Shown here: positions 55,001-64,000 of the stretch, in pieces | Position numbering within the stretch: position 1 is the first letter of the stretch | How the letters are laid out: every line of letters begins with the position of its first letter | Source: Isochrysis galbana | Lineage: Eukaryota > Haptophyta > Isochrysidales > Isochrysidaceae | NCBI GenBank assembly: GCA_018136815.1 | Contig: CM030937.1 | Span: 1,228,253-1,292,252, forward strand | Reading direction: 5' to 3' | Length of the DNA: 64,000 bases | Notes under the pieces: model-generated | Databases searched by the model: none | Seen by the model: only the letters and a program-made list of their open reading frames with translations | Told to the model about the DNA's origin: nothing | Program-made: the position numbers and the translations under genes

Positions 55001-55894
55001 CTCCGCTGCAGCCGTTTCACGAGCACGAACTGCGAGCGAGCGCTCGACACCTGCGCGTGCTTTCGCCTTGGCGAACTCGTCCAATCCCTCGAGCCTGGGC
55101 GAGCGAAGGCGCGCACGCGTCGACTCGAAGACGTTCTCGAAGTGGCGCGCACATGCGCGATAGCGCTCAGGCCGAATAGGCCCTAGAGCCGGTAAACCCA
55201 CCTCCCCTGCCAGCGCATCTAGGGCAGCTTCCACTTCTGCCTCTGTTGTGAGTGATGGAGGCAGAGTACACTCATCGATTTCGCCGACCCGCGACGCAAT
55301 AGGGGCTGCGGCGGCTTGGTCGAGGACCGCACGATGGAGCAGGGCCAAGCTATGAGTACGGTGTGTGTTGGCCATCTCAGCGGACCAGTCACGCCAGTCC
55401 ATCATGAGCTCGTCAGTGTGTAGCCGGCCGGTGAGCGCTGCTTCGACCTCTTCGAGTGCGCTGGACGAGGCGCCGCCACTATTGACGCACGAATGTGTAA
55501 GAGACTCAAGTTCTGCGTCGAGTGCGGCGATCCGCTGCATAAGAGCGTCCTTCCGCGCACTTTTCCCGGCTTCGGCGGCGCCAGCAGTCCCGGTGCGGAG
55601 CGGGACGATGCGCAGCGCTCGTAGCTCAGCGGAGACTCGGGCGTGCAGCAGCACATGCCTCCGGCGCTCCGCATGCCAAGTGAGCGCGGCATCGAGCAGC
55701 TGCTCGTCCGACTCGTCGGCCTCCCCGTCCGGCAGAAGGAGCGGGCCGAGCCCGAGTCCAAGCGGAGGAAGCTGGACTGGCGCAAGCAGTGTCTCACCGT
55801 ATGCGGGCGGCGGAGCGTGTGGAGGCCGTGGGGGAGGAGGCTGGCCAAGCACACTCTCTATCTGTTGGCGCAGCTGAGCGAGCTGCGCCTCCAT
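46024..55894 (-). CDS. Giant helical/coiled-coil protein, unassigned (3236 residues)
   Basis: Two exons: 55894-47732 (8163 nt without a stop) and 47571-46024, joined by a 160-nt GT-AG intron in phase 0 (DVLDSQ | VRARLIDHFRG). The start is the first ATG in frame, MEAQLAQLRQQIESVLGQPP; the frame is open further upstream through low-complexity Arg/Glu/Gly codons. Most of the protein is Ala/Glu/Arg/Leu-rich helix with acidic linkers. Recurrent segments read ELRALRIVPL, VRLELQILALRIALRSAV and EMLIRAVATKTAQLE. A Cys cluster (CACHECRLGPGG ... GGCIACEWP) sits about two thirds along. The last 500 residues are a coiled coil, then a Ser/Thr/Pro-rich tail ending ARRIASSMYNRL. I do not recognise the family. 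A large ciliary protein of the CCDC162 sort is a weak guess from architecture only. Confidence 0.8.
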
Positions 55895-56287
55895 CACGCG
55901 GTCCTTCCTCTCCCTCCTTCCCTCCCTCTGCCCCTCTCTCTCTCTCTCTCCTCTCTCTCTCCTCTCCCTTTGCCCCCCCCCCCCCCCCCCCCACCCCCCC
56001 TTTCCCCCTTGGCGCTGCTGAGCGAGGATCTGGTCGCCCCGCGGGCTTCCCCGGCTTCCTCCTCCCACAACCAACCCTCCGTCTCTCTCTCTCTCACCTT
56101 CTCGAGGTGTTTTCTCTTTTGAGAGAGGAGGCGTCTCCCCATCAATCACATGAATTTGTACCCCGCTGTCGCGCGAGAGACTCCTCGTCCTAGGAGACGT
56201 TGAGCGGACTGACTCCTCTCAATCTTTACTACTCTACTCTACTATGCTCTAGAGGCTTGCGCTTCGCAGAGCGGCCCGCTTCGCAGA
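55895..56287. promoter_or_regulatory. Promoter side of the giant gene, with C/T tract
   Basis: Plus strand 55905-56000 is C/T-rich with a C-run of about 20 near 55973-55993, so the giant gene's own strand is G/A-rich there, unlike UBA1 or GPN1. A second CT patch lies at 56080-56095. No TATA box is plain. Confidence 0.45.
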
Positions 56288-56820
56288 GTGGCCCCCATGG
56301 CTCCCAGAGCCCTCCCCAAGCCCCAGAGGAAGCCTAAGCCGGCCCCTGGGCACTACACCATCCAGGCCCGCGGTCTCCGCGCCAGAAACCGCGCAGCCGC
56401 GCTCGAAGACGTCCGGAAGGCTGCAGCGTACTGCGGAGCGAACAGCGTCGGAGCCAAAGCAGCAATGGCCACAAGGATGTTCCCGCTGGCAATGCGGCAT
56501 AAGGTCACAGGAGAGCTGCAGAAAGCGCAGGGGGACGAGCCACGAACGCGCGACTCAAACTCAAAGATTCTCACAAATGTAGAGCGGCGCAAGCTCGCTG
56601 CATGGATCCTAGCGCGCGGACACGCATGAGCCCCCCAAAACAGGCACCGGATATATCCGTCAAAGTGCGCGAGATGCTCGCGGAGCGGCACAGGTTCAAC
56701 CGGGCGAAGAAGATCGGCAAGGGTACAATCCTCCTCAACACACCCGAGCTCAACCACGTGAACTCCGACCTCGACCTCTCCCATACGTTCTTCCAGCGCA
56801 TCTTCCCGTGGTGGCGTGCT
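56288..56820 (+). pseudogene. Decayed DNA transposase N-terminal part (pogo/psq HTH-like)
   Basis: Two overlapping frames encode parts of one protein: 56288-56629 (ALEDVRKAAAYCGANSVGAK ... NSKILTNVERRKLAAWIL) and from 56629 on (ISVKVREMLAERHRFNRAKK, then FFQRIFPWWRAH). The layout, a psq-type helix-turn-helix followed by a second DNA-binding helix set ending in FPWxRAH, fits transposases of the pogo/Tc1 type. A -1 shift at about 56625 separates the two frames and similarity ends near 56820 before any DDE catalytic domain. It is thus a truncated, inactive DNA transposon. Confidence 0.5.
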
Positions 56821-56860
56821 CATTCATGGTATACGGTATCGACATCCTACATGTACATGT

Positions 56861-56925
56861 GAAAGACAGAGAAGACACCGTCTTTATTCTACGGAGACCA
56901 AAAACAGCCGTCTTTGCCGTCTTTC
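56861..56925 (+). repeat. Short palindromic repeat, copy 3 (diverged)
   Basis: Ends GAAAGAC and GTCTTTC with CTACGGAGACCAAAAACAG inside. Same order and length as 3242-3306; the stem ends changed in pairs. Confidence 0.55.
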
Positions 56926-57135
56926 TGGGGGTCATAAATGGCCTGGTAGAGAAAAACAGTCCACGTGTTCCGTGTGCCAAAGCGCCAGCGCGGGACATGC
57001 AAACAAGGGCGGGCGGCATGTGTGTGTGTGTGTGAAGGGGAGGGAGGGGGGGGGGGGCATTCCTGCTAATGCTACACTGCACACCGTTGTACCTACGAGG
57101 AGATCCGCGCCCCAGCCTTCAAGTTCTGCGAACAC

Positions 57136-57615
57136 ATGGAGGAGGGCATGAGCGGCGCCATCCTGGCGATGCTGCTCGTCACAGCCTCTGGCATGGGCCG
57201 TGGATGTGGAGACTTTCGCGTGGATCTGGCCAAGGAACGCTACCCGTCGATGTGGGCACTCATCGAGCCATACATGGGCCGTTGGTGCAAGGCAACCCTC
57301 ATGCTCGTCGGCGACTACTCTGACGAGTACGACAAGATCCCAGTCCCCAAGACCAGCTACATTGGAGAGCAAGCCGCCGTCGCGTACCTCTGCATGGAAT
57401 ACATCACGGCGGTCGCGTACGCTGAAGCGGATCCCATGGTGCAAGTGCGCCGAGCAGCTGGCAAACTCTACATGCAGGACAAGAAGGCCGTCCTCGCACG
57501 CATCACGGATCTCGCCACCCAAGATCAGCCAAGCGATATCGTCGCCTGCCAGCAGAACGACGAGGAAGAGGGATGTGAGAAAAAGACGAAGAAGATGAAA
57601 ACTCAGCCCGCGTAG
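57136..57615 (+). CDS. Hypothetical protein or exon
   Basis: 159 residues from the first ATG, MEEGMSGAILAMLLVTASGM, then GKWCK-like MGRWCKATLMLVGDYSDEYD, KTSYIGEQAAVAYLCMEYIT and a basic tail (KKTKKMKTQ). The frame is open upstream to 57070 (YEEIRAPAFKFCEH just before the ATG), so it may be the last exon of a longer gene that entered by splicing. Codon use looks gene-like, but no family is recognised. It lies between two transposon remnants and could be element cargo. Confidence 0.35.
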   Translation: MEEGMSGAILAMLLVTASGMGRGCGDFRVDLAKERYPSMWALIEPYMGRWCKATLMLVGDYSDEYDKIPVPKTSYIGEQAAVAYLCMEYITAVAYAEADPMVQVRRAAGKLYMQDKKAVLARITDLATQDQPSDIVACQQNDEEEGCEKKTKKMKTQPA

Positions 57616-57839
57616 CTGGGGGTGTTTGGGAGGGGGGAGCGTGATTAGCTTTGTAATACTAATGTTAGAGTTGTAATTGTAATAATAATAACCAAAAAGA
57701 AAACAAATAGCCTGGCCCTCTTTTGACGGAACGCGACTTCGCCAGCCTGCGAAGCATGCGAACAACGCAGCATGGCAGCCATGGCTGGCTGCCATGCAGA
57801 TCAACACACCAGCTCTCACCGGCTCACCGGCCACAACCA
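57616..57839. other. Spacer with a shared repeat word
   Basis: AT-rich (AATAATAATAACC) then CCTCTTTTGACGGAACGCGA at 57716-57735, matching 15430-15460. Confidence 0.4.
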
Positions 57840-58038
57840 CCCCCCGCACGAGCCCCCCCAGGGCTTTGATGTGCTTGACGATGAAGTCCGAAATGAACTT
57901 AGCGTCCTTTGTTTCGCCCGAAGTATCGATGGGCTCGAGGAAATATCCGCCTGCAGGCAAGTTCGCCACCACATTGACAATGGGGCGATTTAGAGGGTGC
58001 AACCTAAGGTTTGGTTGTTTTTTTGCAACTACCCCCAC
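57840..58038 (-). pseudogene. hAT-type transposase fragment (DUF659-like)
   Basis: The minus strand encodes RPIVNVVANLPAGGYFLEPI, DTSGETKDAKFISDFIVKHI and KALGG, the start of the DUF659 catalytic region found in hAT-like transposases. The similarity ends on both sides and no zinc finger or dimerisation part is near, so it is a fragment. It is not the same subfamily as the gene at 61-64 kb. Confidence 0.7.
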
Positions 58039-58448
58039 GTGGAAGGTATAAGTTCTACTTGCGGGACAACCTCCCTCAATTCACCCTCCGCCCTCCGCCT
58101 TTTATTCCGCCTTCAGACGTGGAGTGTTCATGTTTATTTGCGCGCGGCTTTTTTCAACCTTTCTCCCGCTTCCGGGGTGAGCCGCATCTTGTCTGTTTTG
58201 GAAAAGCGCCACAACTTTACTTTCCACAACACACAACACAAAGAAGAGAAGCAGGGTCAGTGCGACTCGCACTCCAGCTCCAACTCCGACTCCTTTAACA
58301 CCCATCGCCCCGAATGCAAGATGCAAGTAAGATTGATGCCAAGGTTATTGAGATGAATTATATGCCACAAAGCACAAAGATGGGAGCCCTCATTCTGTTC
58401 AGTCGCTCCACCTCATAGTAACCATTCTTATCATACATATATATCCAC
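58039..58448. other. Spacer without recognisable features
   Basis: T-rich and C-rich stretches; no domain in any frame. Confidence 0.35.
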
Positions 58449-58610
58449 ATGGTATGCCTTTCTTTTTGTGCAACAAAAAAGAGATTGGACCTCACCAGAG
58501 TGATAAACGAAGATGACGACATAGAAGGCATAATAATAAATGGGGCCGAACTGAAAATCAGCCAATTCACCGACGACACTACGCAAACGCGCAGATCGCG
58601 TCCTTTACCT
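58449..58610 (+). mobile_element. LINE reverse transcriptase fragment
   Basis: EDDDIEGIIINGAELKISQF followed by TDDTT matches the segment before and including the (F/Y)ADD catalytic box of LINE-type reverse transcriptases; the box reads FTDD here. Similarity is lost before and after, so it is a short, inactive fragment. It may derive from the same family as the ORF1 copy at 13-14.8 kb, but that cannot be shown from this window. Confidence 0.65.
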
Positions 58611-59292
58611 CGTGGAGCGCGGAGAGACCTCCCATATGAAATCCTGGATCCTGGATCCTGGGACCGGAGAATGTTTTGGACGAATCTTCCCTCCGTCGGC
58701 CGAGGAGAGGAGGACGGAAAGAGAGAGAGAGAGAGAGTCTCGCAGAGCGACTGCAAAGCCGAAGTCGAGTCTGTTTATTAACTTAAACGAGCCAACAATT
58801 CTAGTAACTCAACATACAGCCCCCGTCGTTCATTTGTCTTAGCTAGGTTTTCGGGTTCGGGTTCGGCGCCATGTGCCACGTCGCCATGTCCACTACTTTG
58901 GGCCACGCTTTGGGGGAGGGGTGGGACAGGCCTCCTGGCGGCTCGTGTGATAAATCGCATCCGCATATAGTGTAACTCTGGAAGCGACACCCCAAATAGG
59001 TCAGAAATTTATGGATATAGACTGGCCTACCCTAGGCGATGTGCAATGTTGCATGTTGCATGAGGGCACCTGCCAATGGGCACAGATACGCCGCCGCCCA
59101 CCGGCCCCGACCCTGCCCGGCGAACACTCCCCGAAACAGACAATAATTTGAGCACGCAGGACAGCATCGCGTGCGCACACAGCACGACCGCCAAGCATTG
59201 CGTGCTGCACATGGTGGAATGGATGGAGGGAAAAGCTCTTGAATGCTCAATGCGCAAAGGATTGAGACAAGGTCATGCAGCATGCCCGTCAT
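58611..59292. other. Spacer, 3' side of the UPF0145 gene
   Basis: A (GA)n run at 58718-58738 and a (GGGTTC)n-like patch at 58852-58864. No gene is seen. Confidence 0.4.
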
Positions 59293-59791
59293 TCACTTCA
59301 CCTTAACGGCGGTACCGTATGCAAGGATCTCACTCGCACCGGCCGAGACGCTCGAACTCACCAGACGAAGGCCAATGACGGCGTTGGCCCCCTTGCCAGC
59401 AGCGTCTTTGGCAAGTCGTTCCATCGCCTCAGCTCGGGCTTCCCGCAGGAGCTCAGTGTAGGAGCTCAGCTCGCCGCCAACGATTTGCTTGAGACCTGAC
59501 AACGGCGGAAATTTCATTAGGGACAAAAGGCCAGAAGGTCGGACGCGTGGCTTGGATCATGTCACCTGCCAAGAAGTCATGCCCCGCATTTTTCGTACGA
59601 ACTGTTGAGCCCTCAGCAAGGCCGCAGTATTGATCAATCGAGCAGCCAGGGATGTTGTCTGTCGTCGAGAAACGCATCGGGGTCATGGTATGTGCGGAGG
59701 ACGCCTCAGACGGAGTGCAGAGTTGGCGCAGTGCGCCGAGAGCCCTCGGTGCACTACGCGTGGGCACCGCGTGCACGAATCGCGCGAGCAT
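59293..59791 (-). CDS. UPF0145 / YbjQ-family protein with targeting peptide
   Basis: Two exons (59791-59566, 59495-59293) with a 70-nt GT-AG intron, 142 residues. The join reads HDFLAGLKQIVGGELSSYTE, exactly the centre of the UPF0145 (YbjQ-like) fold, which supports the splice. The rest of the domain is complete: FSTTDNIPGCSIDQYCGLAE, LLREARAEAMERLAKDA, GANAVIGLRLVSSSVS and ASEILAYGTAVKVK. Bacterial members are about 105 residues; the extra 35 at the N-terminus (MLARFVHAVPTRSAPRALGAL) are Arg/Ala-rich and look mitochondrial. Family members form pentameric rings of unknown function, once annotated as metal-binding. A bacterial or organellar origin is possible. The start could also be a later Met (TMTPMRFSTT). 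Confidence 0.9.
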
Positions 59792-60252
59792 GGATGCCAA
59801 GCTGCTGCAGCAGCCAGTCAATGGCTACAGTATTTTTGTTCTCACCTATGGGCATCGCCAGTTGCCAGACGGTCGTGCGCCCGATCGCCCCCCCCCTTCC
59901 GTGCGCCTCCCACCTTAACTCTTTACTGCCGGGGGCGCAGCATGCAAATGGCTGCTTCGTTTTTGACTTTTTAGAAGCGAGAGAATGGAGGATCCCCCTG
60001 GTAAAGATGATAAGGGACGCGTTACGGTAGGAAAGAGGTGGCCATATTTTTCCCGAATGTCCCTGCGCCGCGGCCTTCCGGCTGGCAGACATTTTCTTGC
60101 TGGCGGAGGGGGGGCGGGGTGTTGGGTGGCGAGGAGAAGGAGCCATTATGTTACATTAATAAAAACACAGAAATACGTGATAACTCGAACCACATCACCT
60201 CCCCAATGAAAGACGGCGAGGAAGAGGAGGAATTCTCATAGGAAAGTGTGCC
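59792..60252. other. 5' flank of the UPF0145 gene
   Basis: Probable promoter region; a C-run at 59885-59892 and otherwise nothing recognisable. Confidence 0.4.
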
Positions 60253-60735
60253 TTGCCTGAAGTAAGCGTGGGCACGTCGCTCCTATGGCCTATGGCGGAG
60301 CAGCCACCCATTGGCCGCGAACTAAATAAAGTCGCACGCTTCTCGCCTAAGGCGAAAGAAAGCAGAGAGGAAACCATTATAGATAACCTATTCGTCTTCC
60401 CGAAAGGAGACGCCCCGAAAGCGATATGTATACTATACCTATTAGCTTGGAGATATATAATCACGGACTTCTATAGGATACATTACGACGGCTTAAAATT
60501 TTCGGAAGAATCAATACTGATAAGAACCATAGAGAGATACACCTTGCTGAGCAAAGCACTCCTATTCGCACAAGAAACCGATTCGGCGAGGACCGCCCAG
60601 GCGGGCATGGGCAGGCAACCCAAGAAAAGGATAGACATGAACGACTTGAGACCCATCTTCAATAGGAACGACAAAGGCGGACTTAAGCCTAACCCCTTAC
60701 AGAAAGATGGCATCTATTGTTGCAAGCTTTGCTGA
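60253..60735 (+). mobile_element. LINE-like ORF, C-terminal fragment
   Basis: An open frame of 160 codons without an ATG near its start. It reads KAICILYLLAWRYIITDFYR, then SILIRTIERYTLLSKALLFA and MGRQPKKRIDMNDLRPIFN. The middle resembles the helical region that follows the reverse transcriptase in LINE ORF2 proteins, but that is a judgement by eye. A diverged copy of its last part lies at 20085-20195, so it is a dispersed element. Confidence 0.5.
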
Positions 60736-61075
60736 AGCCAACAATCTCCATCTAGATGGCAAGCTTTGCTGATGTGGCAAGCCATCTATGAGCAAGCTTT
60801 TCGGGCGCGCAGCGCTCGGGCGCCCGGGCTCGAGAGGCGAGCAGAGGGCAAAGGCGCCGCGGCGCCGCGAGTTGTCACTGCAAGAGAGGAGAGAGTTATC
60901 ATACAGTCTAATAGAGTATGAAGTGTGATGAGTAGCACAAGAAGGTATTGTCATACAGTCATACTATACACTATACTACTATACTTGAGTGCACACACAC
61001 ACGGCAGTGGCGACAGACGACGGACGTCAGTCAGTCTCACACGGACACACACACAATCACACACACAAAATGCTC
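60736..61075. other. Spacer, 3' side of the hAT-like gene
   Basis: Direct repeat GGCAAGCTTTGCTGA at 60720-60775 (twice) and TATCATACAGTC at 60897/60949; CA-rich at 60992-61070. No gene. Confidence 0.45.
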
Positions 61076-63998
61076 CTATTTGACGTTGCGTCCGCGGCCG
61101 TTGTATTGCACTTGGAGCGAGAGCTCAATGTAGTCGCTAAAGCTGCCGTCTTGCTCCTTGGTGAAGGTGTCGTTGAGGATCGAAAACACGCGCTCCGGTG
61201 GCACCGAGTTGGGCGAGTTGGTGAGGATGGCGCGCAAGACGTATGCAAACGCCGGGACATCGGACTCGTGGCTCCGCCAGAAGTTGCCTAGGTCAAAGGT
61301 GGCGGCGATAGCACCTGTCTCGTTGGGCAATGCCTTGACGATGGTATTGTGTATTGTACTTGATTCGCTCTGACTTCATCATCTATGCAAAAGGGTAGAG
61401 GAAAGGGGGTGGGTCAAACGTCAAACGTGTCCGAAATCGCAAGCACACACGTCTGTGCGTGTGTGGATGTGTGGGCGCACCTGGATCTTTGGCTCAATGA
61501 GTGGGTGCTTGGCTAGGCGAAACACACTCAAGTTCTCGATGTCATTGTCCTCCAGCTCTCCTTGGGCGAGAACATGCTTCGGGTTGAAGATGCGCGCCGC
61601 TTTCATTCGAGCGAGTTGCCCTCCACGCTTGCCCTCCATCGTGGTCTCGAAGTACTGGGCGGCCGGAGCGGGCATGGCCTTGGTACGCGCCATTAAGACC
61701 TTGATGTCGGCGAAATTTGAGCTCGACCGGAGATGCACATCTGAGGCCGTGGGGGGCGCGACCACAGAGAGCTTGGGGGGAGCGGCACCATCATCAAACG
61801 GCTCGAGACGCAAGCAATGCGAGGGATTGAGGAGGTCCACGAGCTTCGAGGCTTCCGTTGCCGCAAAGCCAGCTTGGTGGTTGCCGCACGCATCGCGGCC
61901 TTTCTCCCACTTCACGCGAAGAATGTCTTCACCATCGATCGGGGACGCCCATGAGGTTGGCTTGCCCATGTACCGGGGCTGAGGCGGCTCGCTGCCCTCC
62001 CAATCCCAGAAGGTGGCGTTGATCGAAATGTTCACCGTTTTGAGGATCGCAAGCGGGAGAGACAGCAAAACATCTTTGATGCTATTCGGAGCGGGAGCCG
62101 GCGATGGAGTGGCAAGCGGCACCAATGCTGCTGATGACGCGCCGTTTGCAATGGCCAGCCTGCGGAGATCAGCCATGAGCTCCGGCGTGATGCCCGACTT
62201 CACCGCGTCACCCATGCGCTTCACGATTTCGTAGCCCTTGATGAACTCAAACGTGTCGCCCTCCAGCGAAGCGTTCTGCACTTTTAGTGCGCGGCCGCAA
62301 TGCACGACCACCGTCAGCTCCAAGAGGAACAGCTTGAATTTCATCGGCGCGAGTAAGAAGTCCCGGAGCTTGGCAGCCGTCTTGTCGCAGAGGCCCTCCG
62401 CAACCAGTTTGTCGGCCCATTTGAGTAGATTGCCATTGAGAGCGTTCGGCAAGATGGACAACTCCTGGACATCGTTCGCTGAGAACCATCGAGTTGCGCT
62501 CTTCTTCTTGGGCATCACACCCGTAATGTCCTTAAAGTGAACGCACGCGTAATTGGATGTGCCAATCACAACGTTGTAGTGCATCATAAATTCTTCCACG
62601 TGTGGCACCTGCAGAGCGGGAGATAGCATGGTGAGCACACAAGCAGCAGGACAATTGGTAGCAGCATGCATGCATATATATATATGCGTGCACATCAGCC
62701 GCGTGCGGCGTGCGGCACACCTCTATTTTCTCGCCCACGTGCGAGCCGGTGTGCGGGAGACAACCGTTGTGGTCCGAGTAGGGGAAGGGACCTTGAAGAG
62801 AATCACGGTACGATGCCAAGTTCGCGGAGGCACAGTCGCTCATCCACGAGAGCACCTTGGTGACAGAGATGTGCATGTGCGCGGAGATGGTGTCAATGAG
62901 GCACGCCGAGATTTGGTTGGCAGTCATCGAGCCGCGCAAGAACATGACTCGAACCACGCGCAGTTGAAAGACGAAGCCCGGAAGACATGAGCGGAGCACG
63001 ATCGCAATTGATTCCCCGCAATGTGTGGTGCCGTCGTGGTACACTCCGACGAACTCGTCTTGGAACTCGGTGCGCAACGCAGCCTCCTCCTTGAGCTTGA
63101 GCGGGGCGAGAAGGCCACGAAGATGATTGGACGCCGTAAGCGAGACGCCGGCGCGGCGCTCGATATACGCGCGTAGCTTATCGCTCTTCTGCAAGGGAAT
63201 GCCAGCGCGGAGGAGCTCCTCTACCCACTCGGCGCGTGACACCTGGACATCAATCGGCATGCGCTGCTGACCTAGCACCATCGCGTCCTCTCCATGGCAC
63301 TCCTTGATCACGCCCTTATAGTCGTGAAGGGCAGCCTGGATTGCCTCTTTGTTCTTGTCCGAGGTTGTGTCCTTCTTCATGCCCTCCAGATGCTTGCTGA
63401 CCTTGGTGCAATGGCGCGTCACGGACTGCTTGCTCGAGCCCAAGTTGCATCGGCATACGCCGCACCACAGCTGTCCTGCTACGACCTTGAGAGAGTGGTC
63501 TGGCCACTCGGTGACACGCAGATGTATGGTATCTGCCGACACGTCATTCGAGCGTGCGCCGTTCTTCTTCTTCGAGACGCCTCGACCTTTGGTATTGACG
63601 CTCGAGAGCTTCTTGGGGTTCTGGACGACGTACTTTGAGAGCGACGCCTTGCGCACCTTGTTGATCTGTGCTCCGGCCGGGAGGTGCTTGTTGACGAAGG
63701 CGTCGAGGGTTGGCTGAGTGCTTGTCGTTGTCGTGCAGCTCGCCGTGTCGTCACACACTTCGTCTTCCTTTTGGTCGTTGTCCTCCTCTCCGGACTTGCT
63801 GCCATCGTTGTCCGAGTCCGAGTCGAGCTGCAGCAACATCTCAGCCCCTTCCGATGAGCTGCCAGCTCCTCCAGAACGCTCGCCGCCGGTGGCGTTCATC
63901 ATGCCAACGGCGGCAGGGTGCATCCGTGCTTGGAGCTCATCCATGGTGATGAGCCCAGCAGCATGCAATGCCAGTAGCGCCTCAAGCCTGTCGGCCAT
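61076..63998 (-). CDS. hAT-like transposase or domesticated derivative, three exons
   Basis: Exons 63998-62721, 62608-61481 and 61369-61076, GT-AG introns, phase 0, 899 residues. The N-terminus has an acidic Ser-rich part and STQPTLDAFV, close to a PCNA-binding box. A BED-like zinc finger follows (Cys179, Cys182, His196, His203; CGVCRCNLGSSKQS ... RHCTKVSKH). The catalytic region has FVGVYHDGTTH (first Asp) and SWMSDCASANL (second Asp). The C-terminal dimerisation motif NSPNSVPPERVFSILND lies in exon 3, where hAT proteins have their conserved ER-F block. The reading frame has no break, so this is a young element or a recruited gene. TIRs and an 8-bp duplication cannot be judged because the right flank lies outside the window. 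A further upstream exon is possible. Confidence 0.75.
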
Positions 63999-64000
63999 GA

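Noticed and set aside
56932-58038. A 368-codon minus-strand frame taken as one gene
   Set aside because: Only its first 65 residues resemble a hAT/DUF659 protein; the rest is antisense to another ORF and shows no family features.

Overview
The window looks like nuclear DNA of a unicellular, flagellated, plastid-bearing alga, most likely a haptophyte (inferred, not proven). The grounds are GC-rich coding DNA, short GT-AG introns with occasional GC-AG, long polypurine/polypyrimidine tracts next to start codons, an outer-dynein-arm docking protein, and an APS reductase of the iron-sulfur-free APR-B type known from haptophytes, diatoms and basal plants. No prokaryotic operon structure, tRNA, rRNA or CRISPR array was seen.

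Layout. 1-2.8 kb: a Kelch membrane protein that runs off the left edge and a small BSD-domain protein, both on the minus strand. 2.8-5.2 kb: repeats. 5.4-6.5 kb: an HtrA protease. 8.3-10.9 kb: plastid APS reductase APR-B with a thioredoxin domain (7 exons). 11.3-12.3 kb: a large inverted CT/GA microsatellite. 12.6-14.8 kb: two convergent LINE fragments, one with a complete ORF1. 15.8-17.5 kb: dynein docking coiled-coil protein. 18.4-19.8 kb: GPN1. 20-23 kb: dispersed repeats, including a small element with terminal inverted repeats and a clean target duplication. 23.5-24.0 kb: secreted Cys-rich protein. 25.4-26.7 kb: type II membrane protein with two Cys-rich modules. 27.7-31.3 kb: ubiquitin-activating enzyme UBA1 (5 exons). 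33.2-34.1 kb: an unassigned ORF with an internal duplication. 35.2-36.3 kb: UFD1. 37.0-39.6 kb: a secreted transglutaminase-like protein (7 exons). 40-43.6 kb: repeats and a Ty1/Copia remnant whose 3' LTR ends 18 bp before a DJ-1/PfpI gene (43.6-44.3 kb). 44.6-45.6 kb: inverted LINE-type ends. 46.0-55.9 kb: a giant 3236-residue helical protein in two exons. 56.3-60.7 kb: transposon debris around a UPF0145 (YbjQ-like) gene. 61.1-64.0 kb: an apparently whole hAT-like transposase gene.

How the genes relate. They are mostly ordinary housekeeping genes: sulfate assimilation (APR-B), protein quality control (HtrA, UBA1, UFD1, DJ-1), RNA polymerase assembly (GPN1) and cilium function (docking complex). 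They are separated by repeat-rich spacers. Exon models were built by hand from splice-site consensus and codon phase; all multi-exon models keep frame. The most unusual signals are a family of short hairpins with compensatory base changes just upstream of an ATGG start in several dispersed repeats, the nested small palindromic elements, the APR-B replacement of cluster cysteines by aspartates, a BSD protein ending in a CaaX-like box, and the giant unassigned coiled-coil protein.
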